A stretch of 64,000 nt of DNA from Deltaproteobacteria bacterium. Lineage in GTDB: Bacteria; Myxococcota_C; UBA6777. This document shows positions 26,189 to 34,878 of the stretch, piece by piece. The notes beneath the pieces are model-generated. The model searched no databases and was not told where the DNA came from. It saw nothing but the letters and a program-made list of their open reading frames with translations. The position numbers and the translations under genes were made by a program. Each line of letters starts with the position of its first letter. Positions within the stretch are counted from its first letter, which is position 1. The stretch covers positions 1 through 64,000 of the forward strand of contig SBHC01000059.1 in NCBI GenBank assembly GCA_006226375.1, written 5' to 3'.

Positions 26189-26428
26189 TTAGGGGTTAGC
26201 GTCAGAGTGAGGGGCTGGATCCGCTCCACCGGGATGGAAGGGATGGCACCGCAGGATACGAAGAACTGTAAGCCATGTTCCCGTTCGCCACCCATGCCGA
26301 GTGATGCACAGGCGTGCGTACTCAGAGCACGTTGGATGGTAGCGACAAGACGGAGGGGTGTGCGGAGAGATTCCCTGTTGGTACAGGCGAATCAGAGCCA
26401 ACAGGACCCGGTCCAGTAGACGTCTCAC
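26189..26428 (-). CDS. yidD: YidD, membrane protein insertion efficiency factor
   Basis: A 79-residue protein with the family signature LIRLYQQGISPHTPPSCRYHPTCSEYA followed by WLTVLRILRCHPFHPGGADP. YidD assists YidC-dependent insertion and sits at the inner membrane through an amphipathic N-terminus. Its ATG overlaps the rnpA stop by four bases, and the yidC start follows 22 bases after its stop. Confidence 0.95.
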   Translation of the reverse strand: MRRLLDRVLLALIRLYQQGISPHTPPSCRYHPTCSEYARLCITRHGWRTGTWLTVLRILRCHPFHPGGADPAPHSDANP

Positions 26429-26841
26429 TCAGGTTTCTCTTTCTTGGCGCGAACGTGGGCGTGCTGCGGTGGCTTGCGTCGGATCAGATCGACCAGTTGT
26501 TCCATCGCCTCGTCGATCTGAGATTGAGGTAGTTCCAGGCTCAAATCTTTCTTGGCGATCAGCACAATGGCGAAGTCCTGACCGAGAGCAGGCAACAAGA
26601 CCTGTCGAACAGCTTCTCGAAGTAGCCTGCGAATCCGGTTGCGAATGACTGCCTTGCCCACCTTCTTGCTGGTGGTTAAACCCACGCGAGTGGGCTCTCC
26701 AGGTACACGACAAACGCAGGCGATCAGATCGCCGACGTGGTATCGCTTGCCTTTTCGCTGCACCCATAGAAACTCCCTGCGATGCAACAGACGACGGTGT
26801 TTTGGAAAACGACGTCGGGGACGAGGGCTCGAACCTTCCAC
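26425..26841 (-). CDS. rnpA: Ribonuclease P protein component
   Basis: RnpA is the basic protein subunit of RNase P, which trims tRNA 5' leaders. The 138-residue product starts at GTG (26841) and shows FPKHRRLLHRREFLWVQRKGKRYHVGDL, then VGLTTSKKVGKAVIRNRIRRLLREAVRQ, the RNR motif that contacts RNase P RNA. The C-terminus is longer and more Lys-rich than usual. In the 164-base gap to rpmH lies a small hairpin (CAGCCC/GGGCTG, 26873-26891). Confidence 0.96.
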   Translation of the reverse strand: MEGSSPRPRRRFPKHRRLLHRREFLWVQRKGKRYHVGDLIACVCRVPGEPTRVGLTTSKKVGKAVIRNRIRRLLREAVRQVLLPALGQDFAIVLIAKKDLSLELPQSQIDEAMEQLVDLIRRKPPQHAHVRAKKEKPE

Positions 26842-27005
26842 AGAAGTTGCTCGCTAGGTTGTAAGGGGTACACAGCCCCGGTACAGGGCTGATCTACAGG
26901 GAATCGGCAACGGAGATGCCGCCCAAGATAGGGGCTAGGCGCGTTGGATGCAACCCCATCCAAAGGGGCGCTCCAGGAGACGCAACCGAGGGCCAAAGGC
27001 CACGC

Positions 27006-27158
27006 TTACTTCTTGTAAACCGATACCGCCAAACGCTTGCGGCCCTTGGCGCGGCGGCGCTTGAGCACCTGACGGCCGGACTTGGTTTGCATGCGCTTGC
27101 GGAATCCATGCTTGCGGGAACGCTTCAGATTGCTGGGCTGAAAAGTACGTTTGGACAT
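27006..27158 (-). CDS. rpmH: Ribosomal protein bL34
   Basis: A 50-residue basic protein reading [19 protein letters not shown] and then [26 protein letters not shown], the complete bL34 sequence pattern. Part of the large ribosomal subunit. First gene of the minus-strand cluster; dnaA and an origin, often next to rpmH, are not present here. Confidence 0.98.
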   Translation of the reverse strand: MSKRTFQPSNLKRSRKHGFRKRMQTKSGRQVLKRRRAKGRKRLAVSVYKK

Positions 27159-27333
27159 TCTTTCGCTCGACGTGTCTTCTCTCCCTTCGCTGCTCGCGAT
27201 CGGGACACGTCGCCTCCTACTTATTTGCGGGGTCTTAAGCCCCTGTTTTGTCTATCCACTTCAACATGATAGAAGAATCAGTGGGAACTTCGCTTGTTCA
27301 ACCGTCGTGCTTTTTTGGCACACGGGGCACCCT

Positions 27334-27362
27334 TCTATAGGGGAGTTTGTTGGAAATGTCAA
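27334..27362 (-). promoter_or_regulatory. Strong sigma-70 promoter for rpmH-rnpA-yidD-yidC-jag
   Basis: On the minus strand TTGACA (27362-27357), 17-base spacer, TATAGA (27339-27334), near consensus. The leader to rpmH would be about 170 nt. It lies in the 393-base divergent gap 27159-27551, the other side of which must hold the ECF operon promoter; I see no clear match for that, no DnaA-box cluster and no other gene. Confidence 0.85.
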
Positions 27363-27551
27363 TAGATTTGAGCCACTCACTCTCTCTTCCTGGCTTTTTT
27401 CCTCACCCCGTACGGTTTCTTTTGCTCTCGTGCACTTTTTTCGATACTTTTGAAACTGGATTGTGTTTATAGCCTCAAGAGCATCCGATCTCTTGTCCTG
27501 CAGGTGTCTGATGCTCTTCTCGACTTTTTTCTGGCTTGGCTCGGTTTGCTG

Positions 27552-28217
27552 ATGCCAACGCAGGATGGATACAACGACAAGCGCATGGAGTTGGACCAAG
27601 ACTCACGTCTTATGTTGCTGGTACGAGACGGCGATCGTCAAGCCTTTGCCACATTGTTTCGGAGGCATTCCAAGCCCCTCCACCACTTTGTGTGCCGGTT
27701 TGTCGGGAACGCCTCTGTGGCAGAAGAACTGGTGCAGGAGATCTTCTTTAAGATCTACCGGGCTGCGGACAATTATCAACCCCGCGGTCGCTTCACAACG
27801 TTCCTCTACCGTGTTGCCACAAACCATTGCTTGAACGAAGTACGTCGAGCGGATTATCGGACCCGATTTGAATCGATTGAGCAGTCTGGAGACGACAAAG
27901 ATGGTGGTCCCATGGAGCTCCCCGATTCCAATCGACCCAACGCGGAAACGCTCCTTTGGGGGCAACGCCTGGGCCAAGAGATCCAAGCGATCTTGAACGG
28001 GTTGCCGGAAAACCAACGGGCGGCGCTGCTGCTTCATCGTCTGGAAGGTTTGTCGTATCAAGATATCGCCGAAGCCCTTGAACTGTCTGTCGGCGCTGTG
28101 AAATCTCTGATTCATCGGGCAAAGAAAACGTTAAAACAGCAACTGGACACATACGAAGAAGAACAAGGAGAGAGCGAGAACCAGAGCGCAACCTCTGTTC
28201 ACGCCGAGCAACCATGA
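27552..28217 (+). CDS. ECF-type RNA polymerase sigma factor (module 1)
   Basis: Sigma-70 family, region 2 (LMLLVRDGDRQAFATLFRRHSKPLHHFVCRFVGNASVAEELVQEIFFKIYRAADNY...FTTFLYRVATNHCLNEVRR) and region 4 (LPENQRAALLLHRLEGLSYQDIAEALELSVGAVKSLIHRAKKTLKQQL). The start is uncertain: ATGs at 27552 and 27585 (MELDQDSRLM) are both possible, and neither has a strong ribosome site. Region 4 ends in an acidic Gln-rich tail. Its stop overlaps the next gene by four bases (ATGA), so it is coupled to the anti-sigma-like protein. Confidence 0.92.
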   Translation: MPTQDGYNDKRMELDQDSRLMLLVRDGDRQAFATLFRRHSKPLHHFVCRFVGNASVAEELVQEIFFKIYRAADNYQPRGRFTTFLYRVATNHCLNEVRRADYRTRFESIEQSGDDKDGGPMELPDSNRPNAETLLWGQRLGQEIQAILNGLPENQRAALLLHRLEGLSYQDIAEALELSVGAVKSLIHRAKKTLKQQLDTYEEEQGESENQSATSVHAEQP

Positions 28218-28726
28218 CGCAGCCACCATCCTTTGAACAAGTCTGGGAAGAACTTCCCAGTCATCTTCCTGCCCCAGAGCTACCTGTCGGTATGGACGAT
28301 CGGTTTTGGGAACGTTTCGACGCAGAGCTTGGACCCCTCGAACAAGTTCGACAAGAGCGAGCCAGCCGACGTAGCTTTTGGTCCTCACTTTTTCAACTCC
28401 GTTGGATCGGAGCCATGGGGGGCGCTGTGGCTGCTGCGCTCCTTCTCGTGGTGTGGATGAACCCTTGGACAAGCCAACCTTCCACCCATCCGTTGGCGAA
28501 AGCAGCCAAGGTGCGAGGGTCACAGTTGCAGCAAGGTTCGCTGCCCAAGGCTCATCCTGAAGCTGTTCCTTCCAAAGTGGCTTTGCAGCCTGCGCAGCGC
28601 TCGTCTCTTCCATCGCAAGAGCCGCATCGCGACGTTGTGGAAGACCTCTCTTTCTACAAAAACATGGAAGTTTTGGAAAAAATGCAACTCCTAGAGAAAC
28701 TTCCATCCTTGACAAAGGGTTCATAA
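28214..28726 (+). CDS. Probable anti-sigma factor, single membrane span
   Basis: 170 residues, translationally coupled to the sigma gene. A cytoplasmic N-terminus (about 1-72, with FWERFDAELGPLEQVR), one membrane helix (WIGAMGGAVAAALLLVVWM), and a periplasmic tail that ends with DLSFYKNMEVLEKMQLLEKL, a Leu-rich motif typical of the anti-sigma partners in such operons. There is no HxxxCxxC zinc motif, unlike the partner in module 2. Role inferred from position and topology. Confidence 0.72.
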   Translation: MTQPPSFEQVWEELPSHLPAPELPVGMDDRFWERFDAELGPLEQVRQERASRRSFWSSLFQLRWIGAMGGAVAAALLLVVWMNPWTSQPSTHPLAKAAKVRGSQLQQGSLPKAHPEAVPSKVALQPAQRSSLPSQEPHRDVVEDLSFYKNMEVLEKMQLLEKLPSLTKGS

Positions 28727-28744
28727 AAGAGACACTCTCTTGTT

Positions 28745-29557
28745 ATGCCCTTATCGTGTAGTGGATACCGAATGATGAATGCACTTCATTGCCATTCAAA
28801 ATCACCGACCCCTGTGCGTCCTTCCTTCTTTGGAAAAGGATGGCTCTTATGGGTTGGGGCGATTGTCCTCGCTCTCTTGGTAGGACTGCCTTCGCTTGCA
28901 GAGGCCGACGGGAAGAGTCGGAAGATCCCGGCTCACCTCATGCGTATGTGGAAGCAGCTTACTCCTGCACAGCGTGCACAGTTGCGAAAGCAGTACGCCA
29001 AGTACCGCAAGCAAACCCCTGCACAGCGACGCGCGCTCAAACAAAGCTTTAAGCGTTTTCAGAAGCTCACCCCTGCTCAGCGCAAGCGAATTGTTCGAAA
29101 TTACAAACGGTTCCGAACCATGTCGCCTGGACAGCGCAAGCGAGTCCTGCGAAACTATCGTCGCTTCCAGCGGATGTCGGCCAAGAAGCGCAAGCAGTTG
29201 ATGCAACGCTATCGTCGTTGGCAAAGAATGACACCCAAACAGCGCAAGATGTTGCGGCGTCGTTTGCAGCAGTGGCGAAAGATGTCACCGAAAGCACGAG
29301 CCAAGGCTCTCAAGCGACTTCGCGCTCGCCGAGCTGCTTTGGCTCGGGCCAAACGACGTGGTCTCAAAACAAAGAAGGCCAAGCGGCTGGTTCGCAAGAA
29401 CAAGAAGAAGCTGCGCCGGAAAGTGGCCAACAACAAAAATCAAATCAAGCAGCAGCTGCTTCGACGGCTTCGGAAACGTCGCTTGCGTCGCCGCTTGCGA
29501 CGACGAATCCGAACCAAGCTTCGACGTCGTCTCCGCCGCCGATTTAGCAAACCCTAA
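28745..29557 (+). CDS. Exported DUF3106-like Arg/Lys-rich repeat protein
   Basis: 270 residues with a signal (GWLLWVGAIVLALLVGLPSLAEA), so periplasmic. The mature part has about seven repeats of the type LTPAQRxxLxxxYxxYRK, (LTPAQRAQLRKQYAKYRK, QTPAQRRALKQSFKRFQK, LTPAQRKRIVRNYKRFRT, MSPGQRKRVLRNYRRFQR ...), the DUF3106 pattern. The C-terminal third is almost only Arg, Lys and Leu. The start may be 28745 or the ATG pair at 28772; neither has a clear ribosome site. It follows the sigma/anti-sigma pair and is probably the regulated or sensing envelope component. Confidence 0.78.
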   Translation: MPLSCSGYRMMNALHCHSKSPTPVRPSFFGKGWLLWVGAIVLALLVGLPSLAEADGKSRKIPAHLMRMWKQLTPAQRAQLRKQYAKYRKQTPAQRRALKQSFKRFQKLTPAQRKRIVRNYKRFRTMSPGQRKRVLRNYRRFQRMSAKKRKQLMQRYRRWQRMTPKQRKMLRRRLQQWRKMSPKARAKALKRLRARRAALARAKRRGLKTKKAKRLVRKNKKKLRRKVANNKNQIKQQLLRRLRKRRLRRRLRRRIRTKLRRRLRRRFSKP

Positions 29558-29597
29558 GCCTTCCTCGCCACTCTGCCTCTACATCTTCCTGAGCTTC

Positions 29598-30116
29598 TTA
29601 TCTTTTTTCTTCTTCTAAAACAACAACCGCTTCTTCCAACAACGTTTTGAGATGTTGCATCTGCCATTGTGCTTCTGTGAGACGGATTGGTTGCTCGTCT
29701 TGAGGTTCAGAGGATGGAGACGTTCGCATTGCCCAAGCCATGGAACGACTTGCGTAGTCTACGTTGCGGAGAGCATCCGAGACAGCGGCGGCGGCTTCGT
29801 AGCATTTCTGATCAATGGAGGCCTGGTGACTCAACAACTGAGCCTGGGCTAAAGCTTTTTGCAATTCTTCGTCTGTCGCTTCGTTACGGAGCCAGCGACG
29901 CTTCACAGAAAGTACATCCCAAAACACAGGTGATGGCTCTTGTCCCCGAGCTTTCTCGTTGGCAAGCGCGTGTTCGGCGCAGTCGCAAGCCAGCCGCTCA
30001 AACAGAGAGGCGGGCCAGTGACCGGTGAGCCAGACGGCGTGGATGCGTTCCGCCGGATCCACGCTCTCTTCGGAGAGGAGCGTGAGGGCATGTTGCAGGC
30101 TTGTCTGCTCAGGCAT
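29598..30116 (-). CDS. Helical protein resembling Imm5-type putative immunity proteins
   Basis: The start at 30116 overlaps the adenosyltransferase stop by eight bases; 172 residues. All-helical. The segment LFERLACDCAEHALANEK..., later AAAAVSDALRNVDYASRSMAWAMR, matches the general pattern of proteins labelled putative immunity proteins (CAE..L motif followed by Ala-rich helices). No toxin gene is adjacent, so an immunity role is doubtful; coupling to the corrinoid enzyme gene is the only functional hint. It is convergent with the DUF3106 gene. Confidence 0.6.
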   Translation of the reverse strand: MPEQTSLQHALTLLSEESVDPAERIHAVWLTGHWPASLFERLACDCAEHALANEKARGQEPSPVFWDVLSVKRRWLRNEATDEELQKALAQAQLLSHQASIDQKCYEAAAAVSDALRNVDYASRSMAWAMRTSPSSEPQDEQPIRLTEAQWQMQHLKTLLEEAVVVLEEEKR

Positions 30117-30708
30117 CCTCTGCTGTCTCCTTGGTTTGCTCCTCTTTGCGAGCTTGACGACGCTGTCGGAGCGGGGTGACCAGCAATTCTTCGACGTTTT
30201 CGCGGTAGTTCGCGCGGCGTCCAAGAGCAAAAAGCAGGTCGCTGAGTCGGTTGAGGTAGCGAACCAGAAGCGGGCGCACATGATCTTCTTGGCTTAACTC
30301 GACGGCGCTCCGTTCTGCCCTGCGGCAAACGGTCCGAGCCCACTGCAACATTGCGGATGTGGAAGAGCCTCCAGGCAAGATGAAGGAGCGGAGAGGCGGG
30401 ATCTCCTCGTCGCAACGGTCGATCTCTGTTTCCATCCGGACCACGTCGTCCTCACTGATCAGCTCGCCTTTGGGTGTTGCATCCGATGGGGTCGCCAACT
30501 CACTGTTCAGCAAAAACAACTCCAACTGAATGTCTTGCAGCAAATCGATCAACTCTTGATCATTGCTTTGGCTGCAGACAACACCAAGCAAGCTCACAAG
30601 TTCATCGGCATCACCGTATGCGTTCACGCGCATGTGTGCTTTGGAAACACGCTTGCCACCAAACAGGCTTGTGTCACCTGCGTCACCTGTTTTGGTATAA
30701 ATCTTCAT
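30109..30708 (-). CDS. ATP:cob(I)alamin adenosyltransferase, PduO type
   Basis: Transfers the adenosyl group of ATP to cob(I)alamin to form coenzyme B12. The 199-residue product starts at 30708 with the signature MKIYTKTGDAGDTSLFGGKRVSK (ATP-binding) and contains NAYGDADELVSLLG and the second signature ILPGGSSTSAMLQWARTVCRRAER, followed by YLNRLSDLLFALGR. Catalytic Asp/Arg positions of the family are intact. PduO-type enzymes usually serve methylmalonyl-CoA mutase or diol dehydratase; no such gene is in the window. Confidence 0.95.
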   Translation of the reverse strand: MKIYTKTGDAGDTSLFGGKRVSKAHMRVNAYGDADELVSLLGVVCSQSNDQELIDLLQDIQLELFLLNSELATPSDATPKGELISEDDVVRMETEIDRCDEEIPPLRSFILPGGSSTSAMLQWARTVCRRAERSAVELSQEDHVRPLLVRYLNRLSDLLFALGRRANYRENVEELLVTPLRQRRQARKEEQTKETAEDA

Positions 30709-30921
30709 GGTTGGGGTCTCTCCGGTCAGCAAGGCTCGTATGGATCGGTCGGCTTGAAATCGCATTCCGAGAATGGAAACACTACTTGCAAAGTAGGTAT
30801 TTCAGAGAATGCATCTTCCATACGGGATTTGGGTTGCGTGTGGCAAGAGGGCGGGGGAGTTCTGGGCACGTTTGACGTACCTTGTGTGTTGGCTCCAAGA
30901 GGTAAGCCAGTCAGGCGAACT

Positions 30922-31866
30922 CTACGATTCGGCTTTGGTTTCCTTGGACTCTTCTTGGGGAGCGTCTGTGGATTCCGTCGCTTCTTTTGGGGCAGCTTCT
31001 GTTTCCTCGTTGGAGGAGTCTGCTGCTTGGGCTGCTGTTGCGTTTTTGCCCGAGGCTGCGTCGAGGGATTCAATGAATTCCTCGGGGCTGCTTTCGTACA
31101 ATTGGTCGTCGCTGAGGCCAAGGTTGTTGACGGTTTCGTCGCTCAAGTTTTGGATCTCAACGTTGAGCTCTTGTAGACGCTTGCGAAGATCTGCGTTGGT
31201 TTCGACCAATTCACGAATCTGACGGTGAGCGCGGTGCAACTCGTTCTGGGTTACGCGGAAGGCGCGGTCGTTGTTGGTGGCGCGGGTTTCCAGTCGCTGC
31301 ATCAGCGACTTCTCGCCTCCCACACGTTTGCGCTCTTTCTTGATCTCTTGTTCCAGCTTGTCGATGCGACGTTTGGCGGAGCTCAATTCACGCTGCATTT
31401 GGCGGTTGTCTTGCTCCAGTTGACGCTTCTCTTCGCCGATGGTGCTCTGCACATCTTCCAGCTTCTGCGAGTACTCTTTTTCCAGCTGGTTGCGCTCGCG
31501 CTCGACGGTCTCACGGAGGTGCTGAACCTCGTCGACTTGCTCACGAAGACGAGCAATTTCACTGTGTCCCGTGGTGTCGTTCTTGGCTTCTTCAAGCTGC
31601 TTGGCGACTTTGTCGTAGTCTTGCTGAAGCTGATAGGTTTTCTTCTTCTGCGACTTTTGCTTCTTTCGAAGCTCTCGGTTTTCTTCGCGCTGTGCTTCCA
31701 GAGAAGATTTGCCTTCTTGCATTTGTTGTTGCAGTTCATCGGCAAACGAACGGCTCTGGGCGACATTGTTTTGCAGTTTGGTGATTTCAGCTTGCTTGCT
31801 CTGGACTGAGAGGGCAAGAATGAAAGCAATCAGACCGATAGCTCCAACGAGAATCCACGGTAGCAT
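30922..31866 (-). CDS. Membrane-anchored coiled-coil protein
   Basis: The start at 31866 has AAAGGA eight bases upstream; 314 residues. One N-terminal membrane helix (MLPWILVGAIGLIAFILALSVQS) is followed by about 230 residues of unbroken coiled coil (QQQMQEGKSSLEAQREENRELRKKQKSQKK...). The tail is acidic, Glu/Ala/Ser-rich. The form suggests an anchored scaffold or a cell-shape/division accessory protein. No specific family is recognised. Confidence 0.75.
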   Translation of the reverse strand: MLPWILVGAIGLIAFILALSVQSKQAEITKLQNNVAQSRSFADELQQQMQEGKSSLEAQREENRELRKKQKSQKKKTYQLQQDYDKVAKQLEEAKNDTTGHSEIARLREQVDEVQHLRETVERERNQLEKEYSQKLEDVQSTIGEEKRQLEQDNRQMQRELSSAKRRIDKLEQEIKKERKRVGGEKSLMQRLETRATNNDRAFRVTQNELHRAHRQIRELVETNADLRKRLQELNVEIQNLSDETVNNLGLSDDQLYESSPEEFIESLDAASGKNATAAQAADSSNEETEAAPKEATESTDAPQEESKETKAES

Positions 31867-32207
31867 CAAAATGTTCCTTTTTGGGCGTGAACAGTGTTTT
31901 GTGTGTAGCGACGGGGTCACAAGAGAGAATCGAGAGCACGAGCCAGACAGGGTTGGGGTTGTGTGGATGGAGTCGGTGCAAGTTGAGGGACATAGCCCAG
32001 GTTCGGCCAAGTGATGGGCCAGGAACCATGCAAACGTCTCTGCCAGCCAACATGTTCGAGCTTTTCGCTTCGCTTCCCTAAACCAACGGACGCGTTATCA
32101 TAATCCCCCCTCATCAGTTGTCAACTGTTATTCGAGGCTTGTAGGAGGCGAGGGGGAGCGCATCTCCAACCTACAGGCACGGCAGACGCCATACTTTCTT
32201 TCGATGA

Positions 32208-34847
32208 TCAGGGAAGAGAGGTTTGTGACGTGATCGCCCACAGCTGCGGCTTGTGAAGGCGACGAAGAAGCTGTTTCCAATACGAAAAGACTTGGCCCAA
32301 TACGGGCAGGTTGGTTCGTGGCGAGAGCGCGTTCCCCATGCTGGCAAACAACTTGGCCAGGGGGTCTTTGGGGCCAGGGGAGGGCAGGGCTGTGCTGGTG
32401 GAGAATCCCAGCGCTCGGAGCGGCGCGAGACGCCAACTGGATTGATCCGGCCAGGACACATAAGCTACCGGGACATCGGGCGGGAGACCCACCAGCTTGC
32501 GAGCCTCTTGTAGCGCTATCCAGATTCCTCCGATGCGGTCCACCAATTTGTGGGTCTTGGCTCGGGTTCCTGACCACACACGTCCTTGGGCGACCTTGTC
32601 GACAGCCTTGACCTTCATCTCGCGACCCTGGCCCACCTTCTCCAAAAATTGCTTGTAGCCAATCTTGATGTGCTCTTCAAAGAGCTTGCGTTGCTCGGGT
32701 GTCCAGCTCGCATACGAGTTGAAGAAGCCCGCCATCGTTCCCCGCTTTTGGATGGTGATGTTCACCCCTAGCTTCTTAAGAAGTCCAGAGAAGTCGAACT
32801 TTCCTGCATAGATGCCGATGGAGCCAGTGACCGTTGCTGGCGACGCAACGATGGTGTTGGCTGGGGCTGCGATGTAGTAACCGCCCGACGCAGCAACAGC
32901 ACCCATCGAGACGACAACAGGTTTGACCTGACGAAGCAAAGACACATACCGCCAGATCAAGTCTGACGCCATCACTTCGCCACCGGGCGAGTTGATCCGC
33001 AGAACCACGGCCTTGATCCGTGAGTCGTACTGGGCTCGTATCAGGTAGCGAATGATAGTGCTGGCTCCCGACAGGTGAACTCCAAACAAAGGATCGTCCA
33101 CGTTGGGACCTGAGACAATCGCGCCGTCTACATGAATCACGGCAATCGCATCACTCAGTCCTTTCCAGCGCGAGGGTACAAACGAGCGGCGGAAGTAGCC
33201 AGCGTCCAATCGCAGGCTGCTTCCGTACGTGGTCCGAAGGTTCTTCCACATGCTGTCCCAGTAGAAGATATCGTCTACCAGACCGGCTTCTTGTGCTTGT
33301 TTGGCTGCAAACAGGCCCTTCTTAAACCACTGCTTCACCTTCTCCGCTGAGACCTTGCGAGCTTTGGCAAGGCCCTTGGAAACCTGACCAAAGAGATCAT
33401 CCAAAAGCTGCGACGATGCCTCTTTGTGGGCCGGTGTCATCGTTGATTTGGTGAACATGTTGGGGCCAGTCTTGTACTTACCGAACTTTACGAACTGTGG
33501 CTTGATGCCGACTTTTTTGAGGGCGTCAGCCAGGAACATGTGTTGGGTGGCCAACCCTGTAACCCACAGGCTTCCTACAGGGTTCAAATAGATCTTGTCG
33601 GCGATGCTTGCGAGGTAATACGACTTGAGATCTGCGCTTGTCAGGTACACCAGGAGCTTTTTCTTCGCTTTCTTGAACCGGAGCAGCGCCTGACGAACTT
33701 CCTGGACCTTGGCCAAGCCACATCGCAGTCCGCCAATGCGAAGCAACATCCCGCTCACTTGTGGGTCTTTGCGAGCACGCTCAATCGCGAGGATCAGACG
33801 CATAAAGTAAGCTTGACTGCCGCCAAACGGGAAGCTGTGGGTGCGCTCGGGCAAGCTACCTGCGATATCGAGGAGGGGCATCTTGCCGCGAGGGCGCGCC
33901 AACGAGCTGTAATTGCTTCCGCTGTACCACAGCGCGGCGGTCCAGCCAGCCCAGCTGGGTTGGACTTCGGGGGAGGTCTGAAGGCCCATCGCGCCCATCG
34001 TCCGGATACCGAATTGTCCAAACCGAAAACCGAGGAACGCCTCCAAACCCACACCTTGTACAGGGAGGGAGTGGGTGACACGGAAGCCCATCAGCCAGCC
34101 TCGTACCGGCTCAAATTCAAGGCGGTATGCGAACGAGAGGTCTTGTCCTGTCTCTGGGATGCGAAAGTCAGCTGACAGCACCACGCGGTCGTTGAGCAGA
34201 GGGCGAATGGCCACGCCCAACTCCCAGGTGCGTGTTAGGTAGGTTTGGGTCTCCCCCCAGCGCGGAGCGTTGAGGTTGCGAGCCATCACGCCCAAAGACA
34301 AGAAGTTCCATGGGCGAAAGATCAGCCCTGTGTCGATGAGAAACAGCGACTGAACTTCAGGGTTGTCCCCGAACAAAACATGGGCGTTGAAACCCAATGA
34401 CAGAAGGGTTCCCAGCCGGAACGCGCCACCCATTGTTGCGCGCAGATGTGTACCCAAAGCAAGGTTGGGATCCGTCGCTGGCTCTGGATAGAGAACCTGG
34501 ACTCCAAAGCCCAAACCAAAAAAAGAGAAAGGCTTAAAGGAGAGGAAGAGAGCGTCCCCTTCGCCACGTCCAATGACTCCCGGATCCCCCACGTCAGTGT
34601 GTAGATAATGCAAGCCCCAAGCGGGCTGGAAGGCAAGTCCGGCCGGGTTGATAGCTAGGGCCGTAGGGCGATCGTTGTCGGCGGCGGAGCCCCACATCCT
34701 GGCGAGACTCGGTGGCGGGAGAGGGCGGGTCTGAGCCCAAGCTACCTGGTTCCAGCAACCCAGCAGCATCAGGCCGGCCAAGAAAGACCAAGTCAGGCGA
34801 GGGAGCCTGGAGGAACAAGAACAAAACGGGGAGTCCTTGGAGGACAT
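32208..34847 (-). CDS. sppA: SppA signal-peptide peptidase fused to an outer-membrane-barrel-like domain
   Basis: 879 residues from 34847. A signal (LTWSFLAGLMLLGCWNQVAWAQ) leads to ~270 residues of alternating amphipathic strands with a TALAINPAGLA motif, as in PorV/FadL-like outer-membrane barrels. Then comes a two-domain, 67K-type SppA. The general-base Lys lies in FGKYKTGPNMF (about residue 459) and the nucleophile Ser in VAASGGYYIA (about 654); both are conserved, so the enzyme should be active. SppA degrades cleaved signal peptides at the inner membrane; here the N-terminal domain suggests an outer-membrane or periplasmic location. Overlaps no neighbour. Confidence 0.9.
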   Translation of the reverse strand: MSSKDSPFCSCSSRLPRLTWSFLAGLMLLGCWNQVAWAQTRPLPPPSLARMWGSAADNDRPTALAINPAGLAFQPAWGLHYLHTDVGDPGVIGRGEGDALFLSFKPFSFFGLGFGVQVLYPEPATDPNLALGTHLRATMGGAFRLGTLLSLGFNAHVLFGDNPEVQSLFLIDTGLIFRPWNFLSLGVMARNLNAPRWGETQTYLTRTWELGVAIRPLLNDRVVLSADFRIPETGQDLSFAYRLEFEPVRGWLMGFRVTHSLPVQGVGLEAFLGFRFGQFGIRTMGAMGLQTSPEVQPSWAGWTAALWYSGSNYSSLARPRGKMPLLDIAGSLPERTHSFPFGGSQAYFMRLILAIERARKDPQVSGMLLRIGGLRCGLAKVQEVRQALLRFKKAKKKLLVYLTSADLKSYYLASIADKIYLNPVGSLWVTGLATQHMFLADALKKVGIKPQFVKFGKYKTGPNMFTKSTMTPAHKEASSQLLDDLFGQVSKGLAKARKVSAEKVKQWFKKGLFAAKQAQEAGLVDDIFYWDSMWKNLRTTYGSSLRLDAGYFRRSFVPSRWKGLSDAIAVIHVDGAIVSGPNVDDPLFGVHLSGASTIIRYLIRAQYDSRIKAVVLRINSPGGEVMASDLIWRYVSLLRQVKPVVVSMGAVAASGGYYIAAPANTIVASPATVTGSIGIYAGKFDFSGLLKKLGVNITIQKRGTMAGFFNSYASWTPEQRKLFEEHIKIGYKQFLEKVGQGREMKVKAVDKVAQGRVWSGTRAKTHKLVDRIGGIWIALQEARKLVGLPPDVPVAYVSWPDQSSWRLAPLRALGFSTSTALPSPGPKDPLAKLFASMGNALSPRTNLPVLGQVFSYWKQLLRRLHKPQLWAITSQTSLP

Positions 34848-34878
34848 CGACAACAAACGTGGGTTCGTGCGCAAGGTG

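Noticed and set aside
27159-27551. Possible replication origin next to rpmH
   Set aside because: No dnaA gene and no cluster of DnaA boxes; only a weak single match (CTATCCACT).
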